DNA of 64,000 bases from Cystobacter ferrugineus. GTDB lineage: Bacteria; Myxococcota; Myxococcia; Myxococcales; Myxococcaceae. This document shows, in pieces, positions 1 through 7,684 of the stretch (its first letter is position 1; each line of letters starts with the position of its first letter). The translations under genes and the position numbers were made by a program. The stretch is from the NCBI RefSeq assembly GCF_001887355.1, contig NZ_MPIN01000002.1, positions 496,001 to 560,000 of the forward strand, given 5' to 3'. The notes below the pieces were generated by a model. It did no database searches. It was not told where the DNA came from and saw only the letters and a program-made list of their open reading frames with translations.

Positions 1-2
1 CA

Positions 3-1100
3 GCCGTGGGCGCGCAGGTGCTCATGCTGGATCATCCGGACGCGGGCTGGCGGGTGGAGTACGAGTTCGCCGCGCGCCACTGGCGGATGAGCCTGGTGTC
101 CGTCACCTTCACGGTGGATGGGCGGGGGCGTGCGCTTCCGGCGCCCGTGAGCATGCTGTTGGCGGCGCCCTCGGATGGGCAGGGGCACGCGACGATCCAC
201 GCCCGTGACGAGGCGTCGGGCGTGTGGACGGAGATGTCCCTGGCCCGGAGCAGCGGGCGGGCTTCGAGTGTGCGGTGCGTGGGGATGCATCGCGATCGGA
301 TCACCGGCATCGAGCGCGTCTTCGCGGGAACGCTGCCCGGAGGGCTCTACAGCGGCGTCTACGACGCGGACGTGCCCGGGCGCATCCGGTGGAGCGAGTC
401 CCCCGAGCTGTCGGGCTACAGGGCGCGTCCCATGGCCTTCGCCGAGTGCGATGGGGCGCTGCACGTGGCGATCAAACCCCACCTCTACCGGCTGGTGGAT
501 GGCGAGCAGCCCCGATGGGAGACGGTCTACACGCTCCCGGGCGAGGTCACGCGCATCAGCAGTGGGCTGCGGGGGCTGACGACGATTGCACACCCCTCGG
601 GCCACGGTGAGTCCCTGCTGGCGGCACTGGAGGGCGAGAACGCGCGCATCGTGCGAATCGACCCGAGCGACGGCTACCGCGAGACGGTGGACCTGGACGT
701 GCTGGAGTTCCTCGGCGAGCAGGGGGGCCGGCGTCCGGGCTACGCCATCGTGGCCTATGACGACATGACGCCCGTGCCGCTTCCCGGCCAGCGGGGGACG
801 GCGCTGCTCATGGGGCTCGAGGCAACCCACAGCACCGAGCACGCCACCCACCCGAAGGACGGCTGGGAACCCGAGGGCCGCTACCTCATCCGCCATCCGG
901 ACCGGCGCTACGAGCTGCGGCGGATCATCGATCCGACACTCGATCCGATGCCGCCCCTGGTGTCCACGCGGACCATCCGGGTGTCTCCTTTCGATGGGGA
1001 GACGATCTACTTCGGTGGGTATGACCCGAACTCGGTGCCCGCCCACAACACGGGCTGGGTGTTCTCCGCGCCCCTGGAGACCGTGCTGTCGGGCGTCTGA
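3..1100 (+). CDS. Hypothetical protein, 5' end outside window
   Basis: The frame is open from the window edge to a TGA at 1098-1100. A GTG at 6-8 is the first possible start, but the true start is probably upstream, so this is a partial gene. The roughly 365 visible residues contain repeated short beta-strand-like stretches rich in Gly, aromatic and Asp residues (FAGTLPGGLYSGVYDAD near 105, TIYFGGYDPNSVPAHNTGW near 335), as in a beta-propeller or similar repeat protein. No catalytic motif, signal peptide or membrane segment is visible. I do not recognise the family. It converges with the minus-strand gene that ends one base after its stop. Confidence 0.7.
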   Translation, partial: AVGAQVLMLDHPDAGWRVEYEFAARHWRMSLVSVTFTVDGRGRALPAPVSMLLAAPSDGQGHATIHARDEASGVWTEMSLARSSGRASSVRCVGMHRDRITGIERVFAGTLPGGLYSGVYDADVPGRIRWSESPELSGYRARPMAFAECDGALHVAIKPHLYRLVDGEQPRWETVYTLPGEVTRISSGLRGLTTIAHPSGHGESLLAALEGENARIVRIDPSDGYRETVDLDVLEFLGEQGGRRPGYAIVAYDDMTPVPLPGQRGTALLMGLEATHSTEHATHPKDGWEPEGRYLIRHPDRRYELRRIIDPTLDPMPPLVSTRTIRVSPFDGETIYFGGYDPNSVPAHNTGWVFSAPLETVLSGV

Positions 1101-1463
1101 CTACTCCGGCAATTTTTCGGGCAACGTTTCTCCCATGAAGGCTTCGAGGGCTTGCCGAGCATGTTCCTTGAGGCGAGCCATGCTCGCGGCATCATCGAAA
1201 TCAATTGTCTGTACCAGGTCACGAAACCGAGAGAGCGCGGCCTTGCACTCAGCAGGACGGCGGGTTGCCGGTGATTTGCGGCCCGCGTCGCTTTCAACCA
1301 GCTCGAGAACGAGGGTTGCGTCCTCGTGGAATTCTTCTCTTACTTTCGCATCCCCCTTGGTGCTGCGCGCCCACTCTAGCGGGTGTTCGAAGGCGATATG
1401 CCCCAATCCATTGAGGGCGTTGGCGATGCGAGCGGCTTTCTCGCTGGCGGGATCTAAATGCAT
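1101..1463 (-). CDS. Small cytosolic protein, candidate immunity partner
   Basis: This 120-residue soluble protein is rich in Ala, Glu and Arg and mostly helical in appearance, without signal peptide or membrane segment. It lies 42 bp downstream of the lipoprotein gene ending at 1506, on the same strand. A secreted or lipid-anchored protein followed by a small cytosolic one is the usual layout of Sit toxin-immunity pairs in myxobacteria. It lacks the double-CXXCG motif known from one Sit immunity family, so assignment as an immunity protein rests on context only. It could be an unrelated hypothetical protein. Confidence 0.55.
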   Translation of the reverse strand: MHLDPASEKAARIANALNGLGHIAFEHPLEWARSTKGDAKVREEFHEDATLVLELVESDAGRKSPATRRPAECKAALSRFRDLVQTIDFDDAASMARLKEHARQALEAFMGETLPEKLPE

Positions 1464-1505
1464 TTGCGGTCTCTCTGCTGGTATCTGCTCGGAATTTCTG
1501 AGTGT

Positions 1506-2012
1506 TTATTGATCGGAGCAGTATGGGCCGACGAATATGTTCCCGATGCTCGGAATGAAGCCAACGGCTATCCCTGTTCGGACAGCGCCCTTGAGGCAAT
1601 CGAATTTGCACCACTGCTTGAGGACGAGATTCTTGAATGATTCGGGGAGTGGCTCTGGACACCCGTGGCAGCTTCCCTTCCCGCAGTGGGTGACATGACA
1701 GTAGGAGCCAGTCTCTTCGCAAAACACCTTGTCAGGACACCCGTACTCCATGCACTCGTACATGGGGTAGATTCCGTCGTTCTTCCCTGACGCTTGAACA
1801 ACGTCCCCGCCTGTTCTTCGTTGCGCGTCCAGGTGTTCTAGAAGTTTTTCCGCCGCGTCCCTGTAAGCGCGTTCGTCTGGCGGTTGCGCTACCGTCGCCC
1901 CGTCTTCGGGGACATTTTGACGACGATTTGAAGCAGAAGACGCGCAGCCACCCGCCATGGCGCCAATGACGGAGCACACAAGCCAGAAGAGAATGCGTTT
2001 CCGCGTCTCCAT
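1506..2012 (-). CDS. Cys-rich lipoprotein, candidate SitA-type polymorphic toxin
   Basis: The 168-residue product starts with a basic N-terminus, a hydrophobic core (ILFWLVCSVIGAMAG) and a lipobox AGGC that would be cleaved before Cys at about position 23. A polar linker follows, then a cysteine-rich segment (MYECMEYGCPDKVFCEETGS and HCGKGSCHGCPEP, residues 85-125) and a short hydrophobic C-terminal stretch (GIAVGFIPSIGNIFVG). Family knowledge: myxobacterial SitA toxins are lipoproteins delivered between kin by TraA/TraB outer-membrane exchange, with variable C-termini and a downstream immunity gene. The architecture fits that class, but I cannot name the toxin domain. Confidence 0.6.
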   Translation of the reverse strand: METRKRILFWLVCSVIGAMAGGCASSASNRRQNVPEDGATVAQPPDERAYRDAAEKLLEHLDAQRRTGGDVVQASGKNDGIYPMYECMEYGCPDKVFCEETGSYCHVTHCGKGSCHGCPEPLPESFKNLVLKQWCKFDCLKGAVRTGIAVGFIPSIGNIFVGPYCSDQ

Positions 2013-2163
2013 GGGTCCCCCCCTCGTGGGCTTTCAGGCTACCTTGCCTCGCGGGGCGCTGGCCGGTCAAACCGCGTATGTCGCAAGATTTGGCGAAACC
2101 GTCCAATTGTAGGCATTGACTTCGTGGGGGTGGGTTGGTTCGTTGTCGGGCGGGTGAACAGCC

Positions 2164-2958
2164 TCAGAAGAGGGCGTCGAGGAGCGCGCGGGACTTGTCC
2201 TGGCGGGCACAGGCGTAGAGGCGGCGCTTGAATTCCTCGAGGTGCTCGAACCCGGGGCCGAGGTGGTTGGGAATCCACTGGCGCAGCCGTCCATCCATGC
2301 CCTGGATGTCGTGGTCGGCGTAGCGCTCCAGGTGCTCCAGTACATTGGGCGCGGGGGTGTAGCCGCGACACAGGAACTGGAGGATGCGGAAGGTCGTGCG
2401 GTAGCTGGTGTCGAGCACGCGCGGGTGCGTGATGAGCCGCAGCCGCCGGGCGTGAAGATCCTCGAGCCCGCAGTCGAGTGGATCCAATAGGACGCGCTCG
2501 CGGCAGTCGTAGAAGAAGGCGTTGATGGAGAAGTCGCGCGTGAGGGCGTCCTCGCGCACGTCTTCCCGGGCGACGAAGGTGGTCGTCCACATCTCGTCGT
2601 TCTGGATGTCCTTCCAACTGCGCAGGATGTTGAGGTCCACGCCGCCCGCCTTGTTGCCCCAGCGCAACGTGCCGAAGCGCTCGAGGCGCAGGAGCACCGG
2701 ATCGATGTCGGGATGGGCCTCGCGCAGCAGCCGGTGTAGCTCGTCGAGGGGTCGATCCAGCGAGAGATCGATGTCCCGCCCGGGTTGTCCGAGCAGCCAG
2801 TCCCGGGGCGCCCCGCCCACGATGAACACGCGCAGGCCCGCGTCCAGGAACAGCCTCACCAGGTCGCCCACGCGCACCTCGCGCTTCTCGTCCCGGTAGA
2901 TCGTCCGCCGCAGGGCCTCGTCCACCCGGTTCGAATCATGGGGAAGGATGGGAAACAT
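2164..2958 (-). CDS. Poly(A) polymerase head-domain nucleotidyltransferase
   Basis: The product carries the hallmarks of the tRNA CCA-adding/poly(A) polymerase head domain: FIVGGAPRDWLLG near residue 33, the metal-binding pair in RDIDLSL, and EDALTRDFSINAFFYD near 130. The family transfers nucleotides to RNA 3' ends. At 264 residues it is much shorter than typical CCA enzymes and lacks an obvious HD domain, so it may be a specialised paralogue. The ATG at 2958 is chosen because the open frame further upstream only overlaps the GrpB-like gene. A TTG overlapping the GrpB-like stop is an alternative start. It is the last gene of the 2.2-9.2 kb operon. Confidence 0.75.
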   Translation of the reverse strand: MFPILPHDSNRVDEALRRTIYRDEKREVRVGDLVRLFLDAGLRVFIVGGAPRDWLLGQPGRDIDLSLDRPLDELHRLLREAHPDIDPVLLRLERFGTLRWGNKAGGVDLNILRSWKDIQNDEMWTTTFVAREDVREDALTRDFSINAFFYDCRERVLLDPLDCGLEDLHARRLRLITHPRVLDTSYRTTFRILQFLCRGYTPAPNVLEHLERYADHDIQGMDGRLRQWIPNHLGPGFEHLEEFKRRLYACARQDKSRALLDALF

Positions 2959-2978
2959 GTGCGCCCGCTCCAATCCGC

Positions 2979-3677
2979 TCAAGACCCTGCTCCCTCGCGC
3001 GCCTCGGCCCAGGCGTTGGCCCGGGCGGTGAGTTGCTGGAGCAGGTGGCTCTTGAGCACGCTGTATTCGAGCCAGCTCTGTCCGGACTCGGAGGCGAGCT
3101 GGTGCTTGAGGCGCTCGTACTCCTCGCGCTCCTGGGGATGTTCGCGCAGGTAGTCGCGCGAGCGCAGCAGGTTCGTGAACCAGAGGGCCCCGGCGTTGCA
3201 CAGGTGGATGACGAGGGCCCCGTCCTCGTGCCGCCGCCAGAACCAGGAGAAGCCGGGGTCGATGGGGCTGGGGCCGTGGAAGCGGTAGCCGAGCGCGTCG
3301 AGGACTTCCCCATACCGGAGTGCATCGAGCGGCGGATTCACCGCGACCGCGAGGTCGATGATGTTCTTGCCCGACAGGCCCGGGATGGCGGTGCTGCCGA
3401 CATGCTGGATGTCCACCACCGGCGCGTCCTTCAGCGCCTGGAGGAGCCGCGTCCGCTCCTGCGCGAAGAGCTGGGGCCAGGCGGGATCATACGCACGCAG
3501 GCTCAGACGCAGCTCGGGTGGCCGGAGTCGCGCGTAGCGCAGGACGAGCTGTTCGAGGGGCTCGCCTCCGATGTCCTCCACGCCCAGGCGTTCCTTGAGC
3601 CGGCGGGCGAGCCGCCGCAGTTGAAGGGCTCCTTGCATTCGTTCGGACATGGCCGTTGTGTCGTCCACGGACTTCAT
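2979..3677 (-). CDS. GrpB/UPF0157 family protein
   Basis: Residues about 60-220 match the GrpB (UPF0157) nucleotidyltransferase-like family: YDPAWPQLFAQE, then VDIQHVGSTAIPGLSGKNII, where HVGSTA(I/V)PGL and the following K-x-I-D are diagnostic, and later LRDYL and EYERLKHQLA. The family belongs to the nucleotidyltransferase superfamily and its substrate is poorly known. The ATG at 3677 lies 4 bp after the upstream sulfotransferase stop. MSERM at 3650 is an alternative. It belongs to the same tightly packed operon and precedes a second nucleotidyltransferase by 20 bp. Confidence 0.82.
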   Translation of the reverse strand: MKSVDDTTAMSERMQGALQLRRLARRLKERLGVEDIGGEPLEQLVLRYARLRPPELRLSLRAYDPAWPQLFAQERTRLLQALKDAPVVDIQHVGSTAIPGLSGKNIIDLAVAVNPPLDALRYGEVLDALGYRFHGPSPIDPGFSWFWRRHEDGALVIHLCNAGALWFTNLLRSRDYLREHPQEREEYERLKHQLASESGQSWLEYSVLKSHLLQQLTARANAWAEAREGAGS

Positions 3678-3681
3678 GTGC

Positions 3682-4551
3682 TCACGCCGCCCGGGGGCGG
3701 TACCAGCCGGACAGTGGTCGGCCGAGGCGTGCTTCCAGCCGTTCCCCATCGGGCCGGAGTTCTTCCCGGAGCCGGGTCTCGAGCTCCGGCGGGAGCGGCG
3801 CGCCCCGCGGGCCGTGGTGGAGATTCCTGGCCGTCTTGCGCTCGAGCTTCTCGAGGACCTCGGGCGAGGCCGCGCGCATCTGCCGCAGCACCAGGGGCCG
3901 GATGCATTGCGCGGCCCGCACGGGATCGAACTCCAGGGGAACGTCCGGGTCCACCTCCAGGAAGTCGAGCAGCCCGCGCATCGCCCGCTTCGGATCGCTC
4001 GTCAGCTCCTCGAAGAGGAGGACGTGGACGCGCTGCTCGCCGAAGACGCGCAGGAAGCGCTCCACGGCCTCGGAGAAGCGGGCCAGGGCGCGGTACTGCA
4101 AGCCCTCGGGGAAGTACACCCGGGCGGGCAGCCGCTGGCCCTGGGCCCGTGCCGCTTCCGCCTCCAGCGCTCGCGCGAAGTCCTCCAGCTCCTCGTTGCC
4201 CGTGCGCAGGAAGAGCGCGTGCAACGACTGCATCATCTCCACCGGATCGCGCAGCATGATGAGGATGCGCGCCTCGGGCGACCAGGCATGGATCTCCTCG
4301 GCGGCCCGCTTCGACATCCAATAGAAGACGGAACCCTCGCCGATGACACGGGCCTCACCCGCTCCGGCGAAGAGCCGCAGGTAGGCGGCCTCGTCGGAGA
4401 TGGCGAGGGGATGGGGGGTGAGATCCGAGCCGAAGAAGAGGGGCTCCTTGAGCAGCGACAGGAAGATGTCCGGGTGCTGCTTGAGGTACGTGTACACGGT
4501 GGTGGTCGCGCACCGGGGGGCCCCGACGATGAAGAAGTTCGGCTTGCGCAT
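3682..4551 (-). CDS. PAPS-dependent sulfotransferase (first of two)
   Basis: The 289-residue protein begins with the 5'-phosphosulfate loop FIVGAPRCATTTVY (residues 7-20) and has the 3'-phosphate-binding segment ILIMLRDPVEMMQS near residue 100, typical of bacterial and eukaryotic cytosolic sulfotransferases. It should transfer sulfate from PAPS to a hydroxyl or amine of a small molecule or carrier-bound intermediate. There is no signal or membrane segment, so it is cytosolic. It lies 6 bp downstream of the SDR gene and 4 bp upstream of the GrpB-like gene. Together with the ligase and carrier protein, the context implies sulfation of a secondary metabolite rather than a polysaccharide. The acceptor is unknown. 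Confidence 0.88.
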   Translation of the reverse strand: MRKPNFFIVGAPRCATTTVYTYLKQHPDIFLSLLKEPLFFGSDLTPHPLAISDEAAYLRLFAGAGEARVIGEGSVFYWMSKRAAEEIHAWSPEARILIMLRDPVEMMQSLHALFLRTGNEELEDFARALEAEAARAQGQRLPARVYFPEGLQYRALARFSEAVERFLRVFGEQRVHVLLFEELTSDPKRAMRGLLDFLEVDPDVPLEFDPVRAAQCIRPLVLRQMRAASPEVLEKLERKTARNLHHGPRGAPLPPELETRLREELRPDGERLEARLGRPLSGWYRPRAA

Positions 4552-4557
4552 GCACCC

Positions 4558-5286
4558 CTACCAGGGGAAGTCCTGCCGATCCTTGAAGAAGCGGCCCCGG
4601 GGCCCGTCATCCGGAAGCGTGGCGAGCCAGGTGATGGTGTCCGCGCCTTCCTCGACGGAGCGGTCCGCGTTCATGCCTCCCATGTGGGTGCGCACCCAGC
4701 CGGGGGTCATGGCATTGACGAGGATGTTGGTGTCCTGGAGCTCGTCGGCGAAGACGCGGGTCATCGCGTTCATGGCCACCTTGGACAGGCGGTAGGCGAG
4801 CCGGCCCGCGGTCATCTTCGAGAAGGAGCCCAGGCCGCTGGACACGTTGACGATGCGGCCATAGTGATTCTGGCGCATGAGCGGCACGAAGAGCTGCGTG
4901 AGGTGCAGCGCGCCATAGAAGTTGGTCTCCAGGGTGGGCCGGACGATCTCGTCGAGGCTCACCTCGAGGGCGGGGGTGTTGCCGTCCACGGAGATGCCCG
5001 CGTTGTTGATGAGCACGTCCAGTCGTCCGTACTCCCGGGTGATGAACTCGGCGATGCGCACGCGGTCCGGCGCCGAGTCCACGTCGAGGGGATGAAAGGC
5101 CACGGGCAGTCCTTCCGCCGTCAGGGAGGCCACTGCCTCCTTGCCTTTCTCTTCCCGGCGCGCCGTCAAGATGACGCGGAGGCCAAGCCTCGCGAGCTGC
5201 CGGCAGGCTTCCAATCCGATGCCACGGTTCGCGCCCGTGACCAGCGCCACTCGTCGTTCCACGTTCCTGGCTCCCGGCTCAGACAT
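4558..5286 (-). CDS. Short-chain dehydrogenase/reductase
   Basis: This is a classical SDR of 242 residues. The Rossmann motif TGANRGIG is at about 17-24, NNAG near 93, the catalytic Ser in the NVSSG segment near 140, and the YRLSK motif (Tyr-x3-Lys) near 158. It resembles carbonyl-reductase-type SDRs that use NAD(P)H to reduce ketones. Its start overlaps the stop of the upstream sulfotransferase by 8 bp, indicating translational coupling. In the operon it probably reduces a keto group on the intermediate that the sulfotransferases later modify. The substrate cannot be read from sequence. Confidence 0.9.
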   Translation of the reverse strand: MSEPGARNVERRVALVTGANRGIGLEACRQLARLGLRVILTARREEKGKEAVASLTAEGLPVAFHPLDVDSAPDRVRIAEFITREYGRLDVLINNAGISVDGNTPALEVSLDEIVRPTLETNFYGALHLTQLFVPLMRQNHYGRIVNVSSGLGSFSKMTAGRLAYRLSKVAMNAMTRVFADELQDTNILVNAMTPGWVRTHMGGMNADRSVEEGADTITWLATLPDDGPRGRFFKDRQDFPW

Positions 5287-6046
5287 CGTATTCAGGGAAC
5301 ATCTCGAAGAGCAGCCGCTCCCGGGACCGTACGAATCGTTTCAACTCGGGGGTGTAGTGGTCCTGCCAGTGCGACGCCTCGTCCCTGCCTCCCCCCTCGG
5401 GGAACACCTTGGGCTCATCCAAGATGAACGAGATCCGCTCGCGTGGCATCCCGAGGCCGAGCAGGAAGTCATGGAGTTGATGGTTGAGGAATTCGGAGCG
5501 CAGGAAGTGCACTGGGAAGAGGGATTGTCGATAGCGGCGGCTCACCAGCGCCTCCTCGTCCAAGGAGGCGAAGACCGTGCGCGGTTCATGACAGTAGAAG
5601 CGGATGAACTGTTCGGTATGCCAGCCGGGCCGGAAGGGATCGGCGAGGCGCTCATTGCGAAAGCCCGTCTCCCGGCCCTGGTGGCAATTGAGGAAGAGGG
5701 TGTTGGCCATCCGGACGAACTCGTCGAAGGACAGCTCGGGGTAGTGGGGATGGAGCGCCTTCATGGCATCGGCGCCGCAGTAGGCGTCCGGGTGCCGCTT
5801 CCACCAGGCGAAGTAGTACTGCGACACGTAGCGGTCGTAGGGATTGCGGACCGTGGTGAGCAGGGGCTTGCCGAGGTGGGCCGCGGGGATGTCGCCGCAC
5901 GTGCCGTGCTTGTGGGTGTTGAGGAAGGTTCTTCCCAGGCCGGGACGCTCCGGTGAGCCCAGGTAGAGCCGTTCCAGCACGTGGGTGACGAAGGTGCCCC
6001 CCGTCTTCGGCGGGTGGATGTAGACGAAGTCGTCGGTGATGATCAT
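5279..6046 (-). CDS. Sulfotransferase family 2 protein (second of two)
   Basis: The N-terminus FVYIHPPKTGGTFVTH contains the PKTGGT phosphosulfate loop of the Sulfotransfer_2 family, and TTVRNPYDRYVSQYYF near 65 gives the R-N-P-x2-R-x2-S 3'-phosphate site. This is a different lineage from the sulfotransferase at 3682-4551, so the operon carries two non-redundant PAPS enzymes. The start is 4 bp downstream of the radical SAM gene stop and its own stop overlaps the SDR start. It is predicted to be cytosolic with no transmembrane segment. Two sulfation steps, or one carbohydrate-like and one small-molecule acceptor, are possible. Confidence 0.88.
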   Translation of the reverse strand: MIITDDFVYIHPPKTGGTFVTHVLERLYLGSPERPGLGRTFLNTHKHGTCGDIPAAHLGKPLLTTVRNPYDRYVSQYYFAWWKRHPDAYCGADAMKALHPHYPELSFDEFVRMANTLFLNCHQGRETGFRNERLADPFRPGWHTEQFIRFYCHEPRTVFASLDEEALVSRRYRQSLFPVHFLRSEFLNHQLHDFLLGLGMPRERISFILDEPKVFPEGGGRDEASHWQDHYTPELKRFVRSRERLLFEMFPEYDV

Positions 6047-6050
6047 CGGT

Positions 6051-7325
6051 TCAGGCCAAGGCCTCGATGCAGGCGGCGAGCCGGCGCCCCACGTAGTCGC
6101 CCCAGAGAAGCCCCTTCCGGGTGAGTGACAGCGTGCGCTCCTGGAGCGTCACGAAGCCGTTCTTCTCCAGCTCCTCCACGACGGGAGCGCACCACCGCGC
6201 CAGATCGAAGCCATGGCGTTGCTGGAAGGCGGCCAGGTCCAGGTGGATGAGCTTCATGCCCAGCACCGCCTCGCGCGCCATCAGCTCGCGCGCCGAGAGC
6301 CGGTGGCCCCGGGCGAGGGGCAGCTCTCCGGCTTCCAGCGTCTGGAGGTAGCGGGGCAGCTCGCTCGTGTTCTGCATCGCGTGGGCGCCGAGCGAGCCGA
6401 AGGCCGACACGCCAAAGCCATAGGTGTCCGTGCCGAGCCACCGCGAGCTGATGTGCCGTTGCCGGTAGGCGCCGCCGCGCGTGAAGGTGAAGAAGTTCAC
6501 CGGCTGGTAGCCATGGCGCTCGAACTGCTCCAGGGCGTGGGTGATGAAGCGCAGCTCCTCGTCATCCGTGGGCAGGGTGAGCGCGTTGCGCTTGATGTCG
6601 GCGGAATAGCCGGTGTTGGCGTGGAGCTCCGTCTTGTAGACGGTGAGGGAGTGCACGTCGGCGGCGAGCGCGCGCTCGATGGTATAGGCCCAGGTCTGCT
6701 CGGTCTCCCCCGCGAGGCCGCTCATCAGGTCCACGTTGACGGTGGCGCCGGTGGCCTTGGCGAGCGCGATGGCCTTGAAGGCGTGCTGCTCGGTGTCGTG
6801 GCGCCCCGTGCGCCGGAGGATGTCGTCGCAGAAGGACTGGATGCCCAGGCTGATGCGGTTGACGCCGAGCGCCTGGAGATGGTCCGCCTTGGACTGGATG
6901 AGCGTGACCGGCTCGCCCTCGATGGTGATTTCCGGATCCTCCAGCGTCAGGTGCTCGTGGAGGCTCTCCATCAACCGGCTCAGGTTCTGCCGGGACAGCA
7001 GCGTGGGCGTGCCACCACCGAAGTACACGCTGGTCGTGGGCCGCTCCTTGAGGTGGAAGCGCCGGGAGACCAGGGCGATCTCCCGGCACAGCGCGCTCAC
7101 GTAGGCGTCGATCTCCGCCTTGCGGTGCTCGGCCAGCGTGGTGGTCTTGTAGTGGCAGTACGCGCAGCGCTGGATGCAGAAGGGCGAGTGCACGTAGACG
7201 TTGAGCGGCCGGGGAGCCAGCAGTTCCCGGAGGCCCTCCGGGCGCCAGTAGCGGTAGGGCGGATGGTTGGTGACGAATCCCCGGCGTGTCAGCTCGTCCG
7301 GCGCGGGTCTCTCCCCGGTGCTCAT
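6051..7325 (-). CDS. HemN/HemW-like radical SAM enzyme
   Basis: The 424-residue protein has the radical SAM cluster motif with the HemN-type spacing, PFCIQRCAYCHY (residues 48-59, Cys-x3-Cys-x2-Cys preceded by Phe). It also has YFGGGTPT near 102 and NRISLGIQSFCDD near 158, all diagnostic of the coproporphyrinogen oxidase-like branch. A HemN_C-like winged helix is suggested at the end (LDLAAFQQRHG, KNGFVTL, SLTRKGLLW). Relatives in natural-product clusters include class C radical SAM methyltransferases and cyclopropanases. The position between a carrier protein (23 bp upstream) and sulfotransferases argues for a biosynthetic role and not heme synthesis. The exact reaction is unknown. Confidence 0.85.
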   Translation of the reverse strand: MSTGERPAPDELTRRGFVTNHPPYRYWRPEGLRELLAPRPLNVYVHSPFCIQRCAYCHYKTTTLAEHRKAEIDAYVSALCREIALVSRRFHLKERPTTSVYFGGGTPTLLSRQNLSRLMESLHEHLTLEDPEITIEGEPVTLIQSKADHLQALGVNRISLGIQSFCDDILRRTGRHDTEQHAFKAIALAKATGATVNVDLMSGLAGETEQTWAYTIERALAADVHSLTVYKTELHANTGYSADIKRNALTLPTDDEELRFITHALEQFERHGYQPVNFFTFTRGGAYRQRHISSRWLGTDTYGFGVSAFGSLGAHAMQNTSELPRYLQTLEAGELPLARGHRLSARELMAREAVLGMKLIHLDLAAFQQRHGFDLARWCAPVVEELEKNGFVTLQERTLSLTRKGLLWGDYVGRRLAACIEALA

Positions 7326-7348
7326 GGCGCTGTCCTCGCGGGCGGGCT

Positions 7349-7684
7349 TCAGGGAGGAAGGCTCTTGCCGGCCCGCGCGAGCTGGCCGTGGATGTGCGCG
7401 GCCAGCACGGTGAGGTTGGCGAAGACTTCCGGGCGGATGTCCTGGTCGGCGAACTCGAAGCCGTAGCGCTTCTCGATGAGGTTCATGAACTCGAAGAGGA
7501 CCATCGAGTCGAGCGCCAGTCCGTCCTCGTGGAGGGACACCGTCGCGGTGATCCGCGACTCGTCGAGGCGCACGTCCAGCTCCCGGGTGATCATCTGCTT
7601 GAGCTGCTCGATGATCGGAGCGAGCGCCGTCTCGGTGGAGGGGTGGGGGTGTTGGGGTGGAGGGAGCGATGCGCGCGTGCTCAT
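7349..7684 (-). CDS. Acyl/peptidyl carrier protein
   Basis: This 111-residue protein has a Pro-rich N-terminus followed by one carrier domain. The phosphopantetheine attachment serine lies in GLALDSMVLFEF (residues 55-66), where the usual D-S-(L/M) is intact, and IEKRYGFEF follows as in helix III of carrier proteins. The ATG overlaps the ligase stop by 4 bp (ATGA), so the two are translationally coupled. It likely carries the acid activated by the ligase at 7681-9186 as a thioester and presents it to the radical SAM enzyme and later enzymes. No ketosynthase or condensation domain is present nearby. Confidence 0.88.
   Translation of the reverse strand: MSTRASLPPPQHPHPSTETALAPIIEQLKQMITRELDVRLDESRITATVSLHEDGLALDSMVLFEFMNLIEKRYGFEFADQDIRPEVFANLTVLAAHIHGQLARAGKSLPP

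Noticed and set aside
6051..7325. Heme biosynthesis HemN/HemW assignment
   Set aside because: The fold matches, but the position between a carrier protein and sulfotransferases in a tight operon argues against a heme role.
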